Part shown: piece after piece, positions 41,678-52,135 of the stretch
Layout: each line of letters starts with the position of its first letter
Numbering within the stretch: position 1 is the stretch's first letter
NCBI RefSeq assembly: GCF_026168105.1
Contig: NZ_LBMW01000012.1
Location: 111,600 to 175,599, forward strand
From: Streptomyces hygroscopicus
GTDB lineage: Bacteria > Actinomycetota > Actinomycetes > Streptomycetales > Streptomycetaceae
DNA: 64,000 nt
Direction of reading: 5' to 3'
Notes under the pieces: model-generated
The model's input: only the letters and a program-made list of their open reading frames with translations
Database searches by the model: none
Told to the model about the DNA's origin: nothing
Made by a program: the position numbers and the translations under genes

Positions 41678-42784
41678 ATGATCGAAACGCCGTCCCTGGT
41701 GGACCAGTACTGCCACGGCGTCCTCCGTACCGAGCTGGGCCTCGGCACTTTCGAGGCCCACCTCGCCCGCACCGAGGGCCCGCCGGCGGCCGGCACCACC
41801 CTCTTCGACACCCAGACGGGCTTCGCCGTACGGCGCTGGTGTCCTCCGCTGCTCGGTCTGGAGCCGCACTGCCCGCCCGCCCGCTATCTCGCCCGGCGCC
41901 GGGAACTCGGCGTCCTGGAGGCGGGGCGCAGACTGCTGCGGGGCAGCGGTATCACCACCTACCTCGTCGACACCGGGCTGCCCGGCGACCTCACCGGGCC
42001 CGCCGAGATGGCCTCGGCGGGAGCCGCCGAGGCGCACGAGATCGTCCGCCTTGAACTGCTCGCCGAGCAGGTGGCCGACACCTCCGGCACGGTCGAGGCG
42101 TTCCTCGCCAACCTCGCCGAGTCGATCCACGGGGCCGCGGCGCACGCCGTGGCGTTCACCTCGGTGGCGGGCGTACGGCACGGTCTGGCACTCGCGCCCG
42201 AGCCGCCGGGGCCGGGGGAGGTACGGGGCGCGGCCGGCCGCTGGCTGGCGGGCCGCCGGGTGGGTGGCGCCCTGTCGGATCCGGTCCTGCTGCGCCATCT
42301 GCTGTGGAGCGCGGTCGCCTCCGGCCGGCCCCTCCAGCTCCACTCGGGCCTCGGTGAACCGGGCCTGCGCATCGACCGCACCGACCCGGTCCTGCTCACC
42401 GACTTCGTACGTGCCACGGCCGGGCTCGGCACGGACCTCGTCCTGCTGCACGGCTACCCGTATCACCGGCACGCGGCGCATCTGGCCGGGGTGTTCCCGC
42501 ATGTGTACGCGGACCTGGGGTCGGCACTCGTCCGCACGGGCGCCCGGGCCGCCGATGTCCTCGCCGAGCTCCTGGAACTGGCCCCCTTCGGCAAGCTCCT
42601 GTTCTCCAGCAGCGCCCACGGCCTGCCGGAACTCCATGTGATCGGGGCCCGTCTGTTCCGCGAGGCGCTCTCCCGGCTGCTGGGCACCTGGGTCGCCGAG
42701 GGCGCCTGGTCACTGGCGGACGCGCAGCGGGTGGCGGGCATGATCGCCGCGGGGAATGCGCGGCGGGTGTACGGCCTCGGCTGA
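41678..42784 (+). CDS. Amidohydrolase-2-like protein with altered metal motif
   Basis: A 368-residue TIM-barrel hydrolase-like protein. LQLHSGLGEPGLR, LVLLHGYPYHRHAAHLAG and the late VYADLGS aspartate strand match the amidohydrolase-2 pattern. At the N-terminus, where these enzymes carry the metal-binding HxH, the sequence is VDQYCHG, so one histidine is replaced (Tyr11, with His13 kept). Either metal binding is modified or the protein has another role. The ATG has GGGGAG five bases upstream. It converges on ctaA with eight bases between stops. Confidence 0.75.
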   Translation: MIETPSLVDQYCHGVLRTELGLGTFEAHLARTEGPPAAGTTLFDTQTGFAVRRWCPPLLGLEPHCPPARYLARRRELGVLEAGRRLLRGSGITTYLVDTGLPGDLTGPAEMASAGAAEAHEIVRLELLAEQVADTSGTVEAFLANLAESIHGAAAHAVAFTSVAGVRHGLALAPEPPGPGEVRGAAGRWLAGRRVGGALSDPVLLRHLLWSAVASGRPLQLHSGLGEPGLRIDRTDPVLLTDFVRATAGLGTDLVLLHGYPYHRHAAHLAGVFPHVYADLGSALVRTGARAADVLAELLELAPFGKLLFSSSAHGLPELHVIGARLFREALSRLLGTWVAEGAWSLADAQRVAGMIAAGNARRVYGLG

Positions 42785-42792
42785 GCCCCGCG

Positions 42793-43800
42793 TCACGCGG
42801 CGGTGAGGGCCGACTCCGCCGCGGGGCCCGGAAGTTCCGCCGTCACCCCGGGGCGTTCGCGCAACGACAACAGCACCCGGAGCACTCCGATCCACACCAG
42901 GCAGGAGCCGAACATGTGGAGGCCGACCAGGACCTCGGGAAGGTGCGTGAAGTACTGGACATAGCCGATGACGCCCTGGCCCAGGAGGATCAGGAACAGG
43001 TCCCGGGTGCGGTGCAGCGGGCCCGTGGGCGCGTCGACCGCCTTCAGGACGAACCACAGGGCGAACGTCAGCGTCACCACGATCCAGGCGAGCACGGCGT
43101 GCAGCTTGGCGACGGTCTCCCAGTCGATCGGGATGCGCTTGACGTCCCGGGAGTCGCCCGCGTGCGGACCCGCGCCGGTGACGACCGTGCCGAGGGCGAT
43201 CAGCAGGACGGAGGCGACGACCAGGAACCACACCAGCTGCTGCACGGCCTTGCCGACCAGCGGACGCGGCGCCGAGTCGCCCTCCCGAGTGCGCTGCCAC
43301 ATCAGCGTCGCCACCGTGATGAGTGCGGTGGAGAGCAGGAAGTGGGCGGCGACGGTGTACGGGTTGAGGCCCACGAGGACCACGACGCCGCCCAGGATCG
43401 CGTTGCCCATCACGATCCAGAACTGGGCCCAGCCGAGCCGGGTGAGGACCCGCCGCGACGGCTTCTGCGAGCGCGCGGCCACGATCGCCCAGCCGACGGC
43501 CGCGCACAGCACGTACGTCAGCATGCGGTTGCCGAACTCGATGGCGCCGTGCACACCCATGGCGCTGGTCGTGGTCAGAGAGTCGTCGGTGCACTGCGGC
43601 CAGGTCGGACAGCCGAGCCCGGAGCCGGTCAGGCGCACGGCACCGCCGGTGACGACGATGACCACCGACATGACGAGCGCGGCGAGTGCCGCCCGCCGGA
43701 CCGTCCGGGGCTCCGGGGTCCAGCGTGCGGCGATGAAGGCGAGCGGGTTGCGCACGGCCGCTACGGCATCGGCGCGGGTCACGTTTGGCACGCCCCTCAT
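42793..43800 (-). CDS. ctaA: Heme A synthase (COX15/CtaA family)
   Basis: A 335-residue membrane protein that oxidises heme O to heme A for cytochrome aa3 oxidase. About eight helices are present, with the conserved GGAVRLTGSGLGCPTWPQC and paired histidine segments (HGAIEFGNR, AAHFLLS, KLHAVLAW, GLHMFGS). Start ATG at 43800 has GGAG seven bases upstream; a GTG seven codons earlier is less likely. Confidence 0.93.
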   Translation of the reverse strand: MRGVPNVTRADAVAAVRNPLAFIAARWTPEPRTVRRAALAALVMSVVIVVTGGAVRLTGSGLGCPTWPQCTDDSLTTTSAMGVHGAIEFGNRMLTYVLCAAVGWAIVAARSQKPSRRVLTRLGWAQFWIVMGNAILGGVVVLVGLNPYTVAAHFLLSTALITVATLMWQRTREGDSAPRPLVGKAVQQLVWFLVVASVLLIALGTVVTGAGPHAGDSRDVKRIPIDWETVAKLHAVLAWIVVTLTFALWFVLKAVDAPTGPLHRTRDLFLILLGQGVIGYVQYFTHLPEVLVGLHMFGSCLVWIGVLRVLLSLRERPGVTAELPGPAAESALTAA

Positions 43801-43894
43801 GGTAGGGCTCCGCTTGTGCACGGTTTCACGAGGGGTCGGCCCGGGGGACGGACGTCACTCCCCGACGTCTTTTGCGGGAGGTCTTTCACGGACG

Positions 43895-44665
43895 TCACTC
43901 CCAGCGGAAGAACTTCCCGGCCGCGGCCAGTCCCACCACGGCCCAGACCCCGAGGATGCCCAGGTCGCCCCAGGGCACCCCGGCGCCGTGCTGGAGAACG
44001 CCGCGCAGGCCGTCCGAGAGCGCCGAGATCGGCAGCGCAGCGAGCACGTCCTGGGCGCCGGACGGGAATCTGTCCAGCGGGACGATCACGCCGCCGCCGA
44101 CGAGCAGCAGCAGGAAGACCAGGTTGGCGGCGGCCAGGGTCGCCTCGGCCTTCAGCGTGCCCGCCATCAGGAGGCCGAGCCCGGAGAAGGCCGCCGTGCC
44201 CAGGACCAGCAGGAGCAGCACGGCGAACAGGTTGCCCTGCGGTGACCAGCCCAGCGAGAAGGCGATCACCGTCAGCAGGATCACCTGGAGTACCTCGGTG
44301 ACCAGGACGGAGGCCGTCTTGGCGGTCATCAGCCCCCAGCGGGGCAGCGGCGAGGAGGCAAGCCGCTTCAGCACCCCGTACCGGCGCTCGAAGCCGGTCG
44401 CGATCGCCTGACCGGTGAACGCGGTCGACATCACGGCGAGCGCCAGGATGCCGGGGGTGAGGAAGTCGACTGCCTTGCCTGCGCCGGTGTCCACGATGTC
44501 GACGGAGCTGAACAGGACGAGCAGCAGCGTCGGGATGACGACCGTCAGGAGCAGCTGCTCGCCGTTGCGCAGCAGCATCTTCGTCTCGAGCACGGCCTGT
44601 GCCGCGATCATGCGCGGCAGGGGGGCCGGGCCGGGCTTCGGCGTGTAGGTACCGACGGTGGTCAC
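43895..44665 (-). CDS. ABC-2 type transporter permease
   Basis: A 256-residue DrrB-like permease with six predicted helices (QLLLTVVIPTLLLVLFSSV, ILALAVMSTAFTGQAIA, NLVFLLLLVGGGVIVPLD). It forms an exporter with the ATPase encoded just upstream; the GTG start overlaps that gene's stop as GTGA. The substrate is unknown; a lipid or drug is the usual inference for this class. Confidence 0.9.
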   Translation of the reverse strand: MTTVGTYTPKPGPAPLPRMIAAQAVLETKMLLRNGEQLLLTVVIPTLLLVLFSSVDIVDTGAGKAVDFLTPGILALAVMSTAFTGQAIATGFERRYGVLKRLASSPLPRWGLMTAKTASVLVTEVLQVILLTVIAFSLGWSPQGNLFAVLLLLVLGTAAFSGLGLLMAGTLKAEATLAAANLVFLLLLVGGGVIVPLDRFPSGAQDVLAALPISALSDGLRGVLQHGAGVPWGDLGILGVWAVVGLAAAGKFFRWE

Positions 44666-45585
44666 GAGCGCAGCTCCTTGCCGGTCAGCTCGAGAAAAAC
44701 GTCCTCGAGGGTGTGCCGTTCGACGGAGATCCTGTCCGGCATCACCCCGTGCTGGGCGCACCAGGAGGTGACCGTCGCCAGCAGCTGCGGGTCGACCTTG
44801 CCGACGACGCGGTACGCGCCCGGCGTCAGCTCCGCCGCCGTGCAGTCCGCCGGGAGCGCCTTCAGCAGGGACCCCACGTCGAGGCTGGGGCGGCCCGTGA
44901 AGCGCAGCGTGTTCTCGGCGCCGCCGCGGCACAGCTCCTCCGGGGAGCCCTGCGCGATGACCCGGCCCGCGTCGATGATCGCGACGTCGTCGGCGAGCTG
45001 CTCGGCCTCGTCCATGTAGTGCGTCGTAAGGATCACGGACACGCCGTCGGTGCGCAGGTCGCGTACGAGGTCCCAGGTGGCCCGGCGTGCCTGGGGGTCG
45101 AGGCCGGCGGTGGGCTCGTCCAGGAAGACCAGGTTCGGGCGGCCGACGACGGCCATGGCGAGGGCGAGCCGCTGCTGCTGCCCGCCCGACAGGCGCCGGT
45201 ACGTCGTGCGTCCGCAGCTGCCGAGCCCCAGCCGCTCGATGAGCGCGTCCACGTCGAGCGGGTGGGCGTGGAGCTTGGCGACATGGCGGAGCATTTCGTC
45301 GGCGCGGGCGCCCGAGTAGACGCCGCCGGACTGGAGCATGACGCCTATCCGGGGACGCAGCGCCGAGGCGTCGCGGACCGGGTCCAGGCCCAGGACACGC
45401 ACCGTGCCGGAGTCCGGCTTCCGGTACCCCTCGCAGGTCTCGATCGTGGTCGTCTTGCCCGCCCCGTTGGGGCCGAGTACGGCGGTGACACCCGCGCGGG
45501 CCACCAGGTCGAGGCCGTCCACCGCGGTCTTCGTGCCGTACCGCTTCCTCAGGGCCCGGACCTGGACGACCGGCTCACTTCGCAT
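44662..45585 (-). CDS. ABC-2 exporter ATPase (DrrA-like)
   Basis: A 307-residue ATPase with Walker A GPNGAGKTTTIE, signature LSGGQQQRLALAMAV, Walker B LVFLDEPTAGLD and H-loop TTHYMDEAEQLAD. A C-terminal domain of about 90 residues after the ATPase core is typical of the DrrA/CcmA-like group. Start ATG at 45585. The upstream remnant of an aminoglycoside acetyltransferase overlaps this start by about ten bases. Confidence 0.93.
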   Translation of the reverse strand: MRSEPVVQVRALRKRYGTKTAVDGLDLVARAGVTAVLGPNGAGKTTTIETCEGYRKPDSGTVRVLGLDPVRDASALRPRIGVMLQSGGVYSGARADEMLRHVAKLHAHPLDVDALIERLGLGSCGRTTYRRLSGGQQQRLALAMAVVGRPNLVFLDEPTAGLDPQARRATWDLVRDLRTDGVSVILTTHYMDEAEQLADDVAIIDAGRVIAQGSPEELCRGGAENTLRFTGRPSLDVGSLLKALPADCTAAELTPGAYRVVGKVDPQLLATVTSWCAQHGVMPDRISVERHTLEDVFLELTGKELRS

Positions 45586-46150
45586 GGCTCCAGAGTCTAG
45601 GTACGCCGTTCGGGCGCCGGACGCGCGGGTCCGACATCCACTCCTCACCCGGCCGGTGCAGTGCCGGCCACCGATCTGCGTACGCCACGGCGTCCGCCAC
45701 CGGGAACAGCCGGACGGCGGCGGCGCCCACCTTCCTCCGTACGACGGGACGGTCCCGCCCGAAGTCATGGCCCAGCTCGTCGAACCGGTCCGCGGAGATC
45801 GCCACCTCCGTCACCACCTCCCAGCCGTCCGGCCCCGGCCGCGCCACCGGGACGCGTGGGGCGGGAATCCGGTACTCGGCCGGGTGGAAGCGGGTGCACG
45901 CGTCGTGGCCCGCGCCCAGCAGCAGGGCCCGGGCGCCCAGCTTCTCCAGCGGGGCCGGCGGGCTGAGTCCGCCGAGGCGGCAGTCGGTCGCATGGCTCTC
46001 GACGATCTCCTCCGCCCGTTGCCCCGACCGCCGCGAACGAGGTCCGCGGGTGCGCGCCGCGCAGGGCCCCGGCCACCTGCCGGGTGTTCCGGCTGACAAG
46101 AGGGCCGGTCGGAGGCGGTATCGGCATGGTCGGGCACTTTCCCGGACAGC
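45575..46150 (-). pseudogene. Aminoglycoside 3-N-acetyltransferase (AAC(3)-like), truncated and frameshifted
   Basis: A broken AAC(3)-family gene. In one frame the 5' part reads MPIPPPTGPLV then GAHPRTSFAAVG. In a second frame the rest continues RAEEIVESHATDCRLGGLSP, LEKLGARALLLGAGHD, RFHPAEYRIP and VGAAAVRLFPVADA, all in the family's normal order. The shift lies near 46020, where one extra base after the GTCGGG codons would restore the frame. The first 100 or so residues of a normal AAC(3) are also absent, and upstream DNA is the sufR promoter. It therefore cannot encode a working enzyme. Confidence 0.8.
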
Positions 46151-46168
46151 CGCCGTGGACGCCACCGA

Positions 46169-46182
46169 TTTGATCGATCAAA
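46169..46182. promoter_or_regulatory. Palindrome TTTGATCGATCAAA upstream of sufR
   Basis: A perfect 14-bp palindrome 106 bases before the sufR start, at the junction between the acetyltransferase remnant and the suf promoter region. Function unknown. Confidence 0.4.
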
Positions 46183-46201
46183 GATCGTTTCCGCAGGTCG
46201 C

Positions 46202-46217
46202 CTTAGGCATGCCTAAG
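46202..46217. promoter_or_regulatory. Palindrome CTTAGGCATGCCTAAG upstream of sufR
   Basis: A perfect 16-bp palindrome with TTAGG and CCTAA ends, 70 bases upstream of sufR. These half-sites resemble those of the DtxR/IdeR/DmdR iron box, but the spacing is five bases shorter than the 19-bp consensus. It may be a partial iron box or a different regulator's site. Confidence 0.45.
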
Positions 46218-46274
46218 TGATGTACGGCACCGCCGGTCGCCGGGGCGGCGCTTGTCAGGCTCTGAGGAATTACG

Positions 46275-46288
46275 CAACAATGGCGTTG
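46275..46288. promoter_or_regulatory. SufR-type operator CAAC-N6-GTTG overlapping the sufR start
   Basis: CAAC (46275-46278) and GTTG (46285-46288) with a 6-base spacer match the inverted repeat I recall as the SufR site in Streptomyces avermitilis. The last base is the first base of the sufR GTG start codon, so SufR bound here would block its own operon. Confidence 0.7.
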
Positions 46289-47052
46289 TGAAAAACGTCG
46301 ACGAGGCTCGGGAGACCCCCACGGGGGCCCCTCAGGAGGAGCTTGCGACCGGGGAGCGCTCGACGCGCAACCGGGTCGCGCGGTCCATCCTGGACCACGG
46401 GCCGTCGACCGTCGCGGAGCTGGCCGGACGGCTCGGACTCACCCAGGCGGCCGTACGGCGGCATCTGGACGCGCTCGTCGCGGACGATGTCGTGGCGGCC
46501 CGTGAGCAGCGGGTGTACGGGGCGCGTACGCGAGGCCGCCCCGCCAAGGTCTTCGCGCTCACCGACTGCGGCCGCGACGCCTTCGACCAGTCGTACGACC
46601 AGCTCGCCGCGGACGCGCTGCGCTGGATCCGCGAGCAGTTCGGCGGGGAAGACGCCGTGGTCGCCTTCGCCCGCGCCAGGATCGCCGAACAGGCCACCGC
46701 CTACCGCAAGGCGATCGAGGCCGCCGACCCCGAGCAGCGCACCGAAGCGCTGGCCAAGGCGCTGACTGCGGACGGGTACGCTGCTACGGCGCGCAGCGCA
46801 CCGGTCGGTGAGCAGCTCTGCCAGCACCACTGCCCGGTCGCCCATGTCGCGGAACAGTTCCCCCAGCTGTGCGAGGCCGAGACGGAGATCTTCTCCCAGC
46901 TCCTCGGCACGCACGTGCAGCGACTGGCGACGATCGCGCACGGCGACGGCGTCTGCACGACGTTCATCCCCAAGGCGCCGCACAAAGCCTCAAAGAACTC
47001 CGAGACCACCCACAACGCATCTGCCAGCACGGCCGGGAGGAACCCCGCATGA
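46288..47052 (+). CDS. sufR: Fe-S cluster-sensing suf operon repressor
   Basis: A 254-residue ArsR/MarR-like winged-helix regulator heading the suf operon. The HTH spans about residues 35-75 ([20 protein letters not shown]). Cysteines C178, C182 and C195 (QLCQHHC and QLCEAE) are the expected ligands of a sensing Fe-S cluster. With cluster bound it should repress the operon; cluster loss would derepress it. GTG at 46288 is chosen since it sits on the CAAC-N6-GTTG site and no upstream start has a ribosome site; the mRNA may have a very short leader. The stop overlaps sufB as ATGA. Confidence 0.92.
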   Translation: MKNVDEARETPTGAPQEELATGERSTRNRVARSILDHGPSTVAELAGRLGLTQAAVRRHLDALVADDVVAAREQRVYGARTRGRPAKVFALTDCGRDAFDQSYDQLAADALRWIREQFGGEDAVVAFARARIAEQATAYRKAIEAADPEQRTEALAKALTADGYAATARSAPVGEQLCQHHCPVAHVAEQFPQLCEAETEIFSQLLGTHVQRLATIAHGDGVCTTFIPKAPHKASKNSETTHNASASTAGRNPA

Positions 47053-48470
47053 CTCTCCCCACGGAGACTGCCCACCCCGAACTCGAGGGCCTGGGCAAGT
47101 ACGAATACGGCTGGGCCGACTCCGACGAGGCCGGTGCCGCGGCGAAGCGCGGTCTGAACGAAGGGGTCGTCCGTGACATCTCGGCGAAGAAGTCCGAGCC
47201 GGAGTGGATGACCAAGCTGCGTCTCAAGGGTCTGCGGCTCTTCGAGAAGAAGCCCATGCCGAACTGGGGCTCGGACCTGTCGGGCATCGACTTCGACAAC
47301 ATCAAGTACTTCGTGCGCTCCACGGAGAAGCAGGCGGAGTCCTGGGAGGACCTGCCCGAGGACATCAAGAACACGTACGACAAGCTCGGCATCCCGGAGG
47401 CGGAGAAGCAGCGCCTCGTGGCCGGTGTCGCGGCGCAGTACGAGTCGGAGGTCGTCTACCACCAGATCCGTGAGGACCTGGAGGAGCAGGGCGTCATCTT
47501 CCTCGACACCGACACCGCGCTGAAGGAGCACCCGGAGCTCTTCAAGGAGTACTTCGGCACGGTCATCCCCGCCGGTGACAACAAGTTCGCTTCCCTGAAC
47601 ACCGCCGTGTGGTCGGGCGGCTCCTTCATCTACGTCCCGCCGGGCGTGCACGTGGAGATCCCGCTCCAGGCCTACTTCCGCATCAACACGGAGAACATGG
47701 GCCAGTTCGAGCGGACCCTGATCATCGTCGACGAGGGTGCCTACGTGCACTACGTCGAGGGTTGCACGGCCCCGATCTACAAGTCCGACTCGCTGCACTC
47801 CGCGGTCGTCGAGATCATCGTCAAGAAGAACGCCCGCTGCCGTTACACGACCATCCAGAACTGGTCGAACAACGTCTACAACCTGGTCACCAAGCGCGCC
47901 GTGGCGTACGAGGGCGCGACCATGGAGTGGATCGACGGCAACATCGGCTCCAAGGTGACGATGAAGTACCCGGCCGTCTACCTGATGGGCGAGCACGCCA
48001 AGGGCGAGACCCTCTCCATCGCCTTCGCGGGCGAGGGCCAGCACCAGGACGCGGGTTCGAAGATGGTCCACATGGCGCCGAACACCTCGTCCAACATCGT
48101 GTCCAAGTCGGTGGCGCGCGGCGGCGGCCGTACCTCGTACCGCGGTCTGGTCGAGATCGGCGAGGGCGCGGCCGGATCGAAGTCGAACGTGCTGTGCGAC
48201 GCGCTGCTCGTCGACACGATCTCCCGCTCCGACACGTACCCGTACGTCGACGTCCGCGAGGACGACGTGTCCATGGGCCACGAGGCGACCGTCTCCAAGG
48301 TCTCCGAGGACCAGCTCTTCTACCTGATGAGCCGTGGTCTGAGCGAGTTCGAGGCGATGGCGATGATCGTGCGCGGCTTCGTCGAGCCGATCGCCAAGGA
48401 ACTGCCCATGGAGTACGCGCTGGAGCTCAACCGGCTGATCGAGCTGCAGATGGAAGGCGCGGTCGGCTGA
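47049..48470 (+). CDS. sufB: Fe-S cluster assembly scaffold SufB
   Basis: A 473-residue component of the SufBCD scaffold that builds Fe-S clusters. The conserved long beta-helix core is visible ([40 protein letters not shown]) with the C-terminal [19 protein letters not shown] and a conserved cysteine in [11 protein letters not shown]. The ATG start overlaps the sufR stop and has GGGAGGAA eight bases upstream. Confidence 0.97.
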   Translation: MTLPTETAHPELEGLGKYEYGWADSDEAGAAAKRGLNEGVVRDISAKKSEPEWMTKLRLKGLRLFEKKPMPNWGSDLSGIDFDNIKYFVRSTEKQAESWEDLPEDIKNTYDKLGIPEAEKQRLVAGVAAQYESEVVYHQIREDLEEQGVIFLDTDTALKEHPELFKEYFGTVIPAGDNKFASLNTAVWSGGSFIYVPPGVHVEIPLQAYFRINTENMGQFERTLIIVDEGAYVHYVEGCTAPIYKSDSLHSAVVEIIVKKNARCRYTTIQNWSNNVYNLVTKRAVAYEGATMEWIDGNIGSKVTMKYPAVYLMGEHAKGETLSIAFAGEGQHQDAGSKMVHMAPNTSSNIVSKSVARGGGRTSYRGLVEIGEGAAGSKSNVLCDALLVDTISRSDTYPYVDVREDDVSMGHEATVSKVSEDQLFYLMSRGLSEFEAMAMIVRGFVEPIAKELPMEYALELNRLIELQMEGAVG

Positions 48471-48559
48471 CGACCGTCCTCATCGGCAGCAGGCGGCCCG
48501 CCTTCCCGGGGCGGGCCGTGGGTCACCACTGACTTTAGGAAGAGAGCACAACGACAGCC

Positions 48560-49783
48560 ATGGCTGAGGCCCAGAACTCCCCCAAGCCCTCGACCTCGCT
48601 CGGCCAGGGGGCGCCCCCACCGCTGGGCAGCACCACCGCCGGCCAGATCGCGGTTGCCGCCGAGTCGACCGTCGCCACGCGCATGAGCGCGCCGCCGTCC
48701 TTCGACGTGGCGGACTTCCCGGTCCCGCACGGTCGTGAGGAGGAGTGGCGGTTCACGCCGCTGGAGCGGCTGCGCGGTCTGCACGACGGCACCGCCGTCG
48801 CCAACGGCGGGGGCGTGAAGGTGGCCGTCGACGCCCCCGAGGGCGTCACCGTCGAGACCGTCGGCCGCGACGACGCACGGCTCGGCAAGGCGGGCGCCCC
48901 GGTGGACCGCGTCGCAGCCCAGGCGTACTCCGCCTTCGAGCAGGCCTCGGTCGTGACCGTCCCGAAGGAGACCGTTCTGACCGAGCCGATCCGCATCGCG
49001 GTGCACGGCGAGGGCGGGGTCGCCTTCGGCCAGCAGGTCATCGAACTCGGCGCCTTCGCCGAGGCCGTCGTCGTCATCGACCACACGGGTGACGCGGTGG
49101 TCGCCGCCAACGTCGACTACCTCCTGGGCGACGGCGCCAAGCTGACGGTCGTCTCCGTCCAGGACTGGGACGACAAGGCGGTCCATGTCGCCCAGCACAA
49201 CGCGCTGGTCGGCCGGGACGCCTCCTTCAAGTCGGTCGTCGTGACCTTCGGCGGCGACGTGGTCCGGCTGCACCCGCGGGTGACCTACGCGGGCACCGGC
49301 GCCGAGGCCGAACTGTTCGGGCTCTACTTCACCGACACGGGCCAGCACCAGGAGCACCGGCTCTTCGTCGACCACAACACTCCGCACTGCAAGTCGAACG
49401 TCGTCTACAAGGGCGCGCTCCAGGGCGACGAAGCGCACGCCGTGTGGATCGGTGACGTGCTCATCGAGGCCAAGGCCGAGGGCACGGACACCTACGAGAT
49501 GAACCGCAACCTCGTCCTCACGGACGGCGCGCGCGTCGACTCGGTCCCCAACCTGGAGATCGAGACCGGCGAGATCGTCGGCGCCGGCCACGCGTCCGCC
49601 ACCGGCCGCTTCGACGACGAGCAGCTCTTCTACCTGATGGCCCGAGGCATCCCGGAGCACGAGGCCCGCCGTCTGGTGGTCCGCGGCTTCTTCGCCGAAC
49701 TGGTCCAGCAGATCGGCGTCGAGGACATCCAGGAGCGCCTGATCGCCAAGATCGAAGAGGAGCTGGAGGCGTCGGTCGCATGA
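48560..49783 (+). CDS. sufD: Fe-S cluster assembly protein SufD
   Basis: A 407-residue paralogue of SufB and the second scaffold subunit. Family signals: FPVPHGREEEWRFTPLERLR in the N-terminal part and the shared C-terminal ARGIPEHEARRLVVRGFFAE. The gene starts 89 bases after sufB, and its stop overlaps the next start as ATGA. Confidence 0.96.
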   Translation: MAEAQNSPKPSTSLGQGAPPPLGSTTAGQIAVAAESTVATRMSAPPSFDVADFPVPHGREEEWRFTPLERLRGLHDGTAVANGGGVKVAVDAPEGVTVETVGRDDARLGKAGAPVDRVAAQAYSAFEQASVVTVPKETVLTEPIRIAVHGEGGVAFGQQVIELGAFAEAVVVIDHTGDAVVAANVDYLLGDGAKLTVVSVQDWDDKAVHVAQHNALVGRDASFKSVVVTFGGDVVRLHPRVTYAGTGAEAELFGLYFTDTGQHQEHRLFVDHNTPHCKSNVVYKGALQGDEAHAVWIGDVLIEAKAEGTDTYEMNRNLVLTDGARVDSVPNLEIETGEIVGAGHASATGRFDDEQLFYLMARGIPEHEARRLVVRGFFAELVQQIGVEDIQERLIAKIEEELEASVA

Positions 49784-50100
49784 GCCCCTTCGTACGCGTC
49801 TGCGGGCTGAGCGAGTTGGAGGAGGACACCCCGAAACGGGTGGAAATCGACGGCACGCCCATCTCGCTCGTGAAGACCGAGGGCGAGGTGTTCGCGATCT
49901 ACGACATCTGCTCCCACGCGAACGTCTCGCTGTCGGAGGGCGAGGTGGACGACTGCCACATCGAGTGCTGGCTGCACGGCTCGCGCTTCGACCTTCGCTC
50001 CGGCAAGCCCGACGCACTTCCGGCGACGCGCCCCGTCCCCGTATACCCCGTAAAGATCGAAGGGGACGACGTTCTCGTCTCCGTCACCCAGGAGTCCTGA
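49780..50100 (+). CDS. Rieske-type [2Fe-2S] ferredoxin inside the suf operon
   Basis: A 106-residue soluble Rieske ferredoxin with CSHA (C44, H46) and CWLHGSRF (C63, H66) but no disulfide pair, like the ferredoxin components of aromatic-ring dioxygenases. Here it is embedded between sufD and sufC with a four-base overlap, so an electron-supply or cluster-carrier role in Fe-S assembly is a reasonable inference. This placement is common in actinobacterial suf operons. Confidence 0.92.
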   Translation: MSPFVRVCGLSELEEDTPKRVEIDGTPISLVKTEGEVFAIYDICSHANVSLSEGEVDDCHIECWLHGSRFDLRSGKPDALPATRPVPVYPVKIEGDDVLVSVTQES

Positions 50101-50107
50101 GGCACCC

Positions 50108-50868
<761 letters not shown>

Positions 50869-50872
<4 letters not shown>

Positions 50873-52125
50873 CACAGCTGCCGGGCCTCCTCGACACCGA
50901 GGCGATCCGCAAGGACTTCCCCGTCCTGGACCGGCTGGTCCACGACGGCAAGAAGCTCGTGTACCTGGACAACGCAGCGACCTCGCAGAAGCCGCGCCAG
51001 GTGCTGGACGTCCTGAGCGAGTACTACGAGCGCTACAACGCCAACGTCCACCGCGGTGTGCATGTGCTCGCCGAGGAGGCCACGGCGCTGTACGAGGGGG
51101 CGCGCGACAAGGTCGCCGCGTTCATCAACGCGCCGAGCCGCGACGAGGTGATCTTCACCAAGAACGCCTCCGAGTCGCTGAACCTCGTGGCGAACATGCT
51201 CGGCTGGGCCGACGAGCCCTACCGGGTGGACCACGACACCGAGATCGTCATCACCGAGATGGAGCACCACTCCAACATCGTCCCGTGGCAGCTGCTCGCG
51301 CAGCGTACGGGCGCGAAGCTGAAGTGGTTCGGTCTCACCGACGACGGCCGGCTCGACCTGTCGAACATCGACGAGATCATCACGGAGAAGACGAAGATCG
51401 TCTCCTTCGTGCTGGTGTCCAACATCCTGGGCACGGTCAACCCGGTCGAGGCGATAGTGCGCCGCGCACAGGAGGTCGGCGCGCTGGTGTGCATCGACGC
51501 CTCGCAGGCGGCGCCGCACATGCCGCTGGACGTCCAGGCCCTCCAGGCCGACTTCGTGGCCTTCACGGGCCACAAGATGTGCGGTCCGACGGGCATCGGC
51601 GTGCTCTGGGGCCGTCAGGAGCTGCTGGAGGACCTGCCTCCGTTCCTGGGCGGCGGCGAGATGATCGAGACGGTGTCGATGCACTCGTCGACGTACGCTC
51701 CCGCTCCGCACAAGTTCGAGGCGGGTACGCCGCCGATCGCGCAGGCGGTCGGGCTCGGCGCGGCGATCGACTACCTGTCCTCGATCGGCATGGACAAGAT
51801 CCTCGCCCATGAGCACGCGCTCACCGAGTACGCGGTGCAGCGGCTGAGCGAGGTCCCCGACCTGCGGATCATCGGCCCGACCACGGCTGAGGACCGGGGC
51901 GCGGCGATCTCCTTCACGCTCGGCGACATCCACCCGCACGACGTGGGCCAGGTCCTCGACGAGCAGGGCATCGCGGTCCGGGTGGGCCACCACTGCGCCC
52001 GCCCGGTGTGCCTGCGGTACGGAATTCCTGCGACCACGCGAGCGTCGTTCTATCTGTACTCCACGCCGGCCGAGATCGAGGCACTGGTCGAGGGGCTGGA
52101 GCACGTACGGAACTTCTTCGGCTGA
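50869..52125 (+). CDS. sufS: Cysteine desulfurase SufS
   Basis: A 418-residue PLP enzyme (group II desulfurase) that takes sulfur from cysteine and hands it to SufU. The PLP lysine is K236 in TGHKMCGPTGIG, and the persulfide cysteine is C376 in VGHHCARPVC. GTG start at 50869 overlaps the sufC stop. Confidence 0.97.
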
Positions 52126-52135
52126 AGGGCTGGTC

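Noticed and set aside
46202..46217. Full iron box for DmdR/IdeR
   Set aside because: The 16-bp palindrome has the right half-sites but is shorter than the 19-bp consensus, so only a partial or different site can be claimed.
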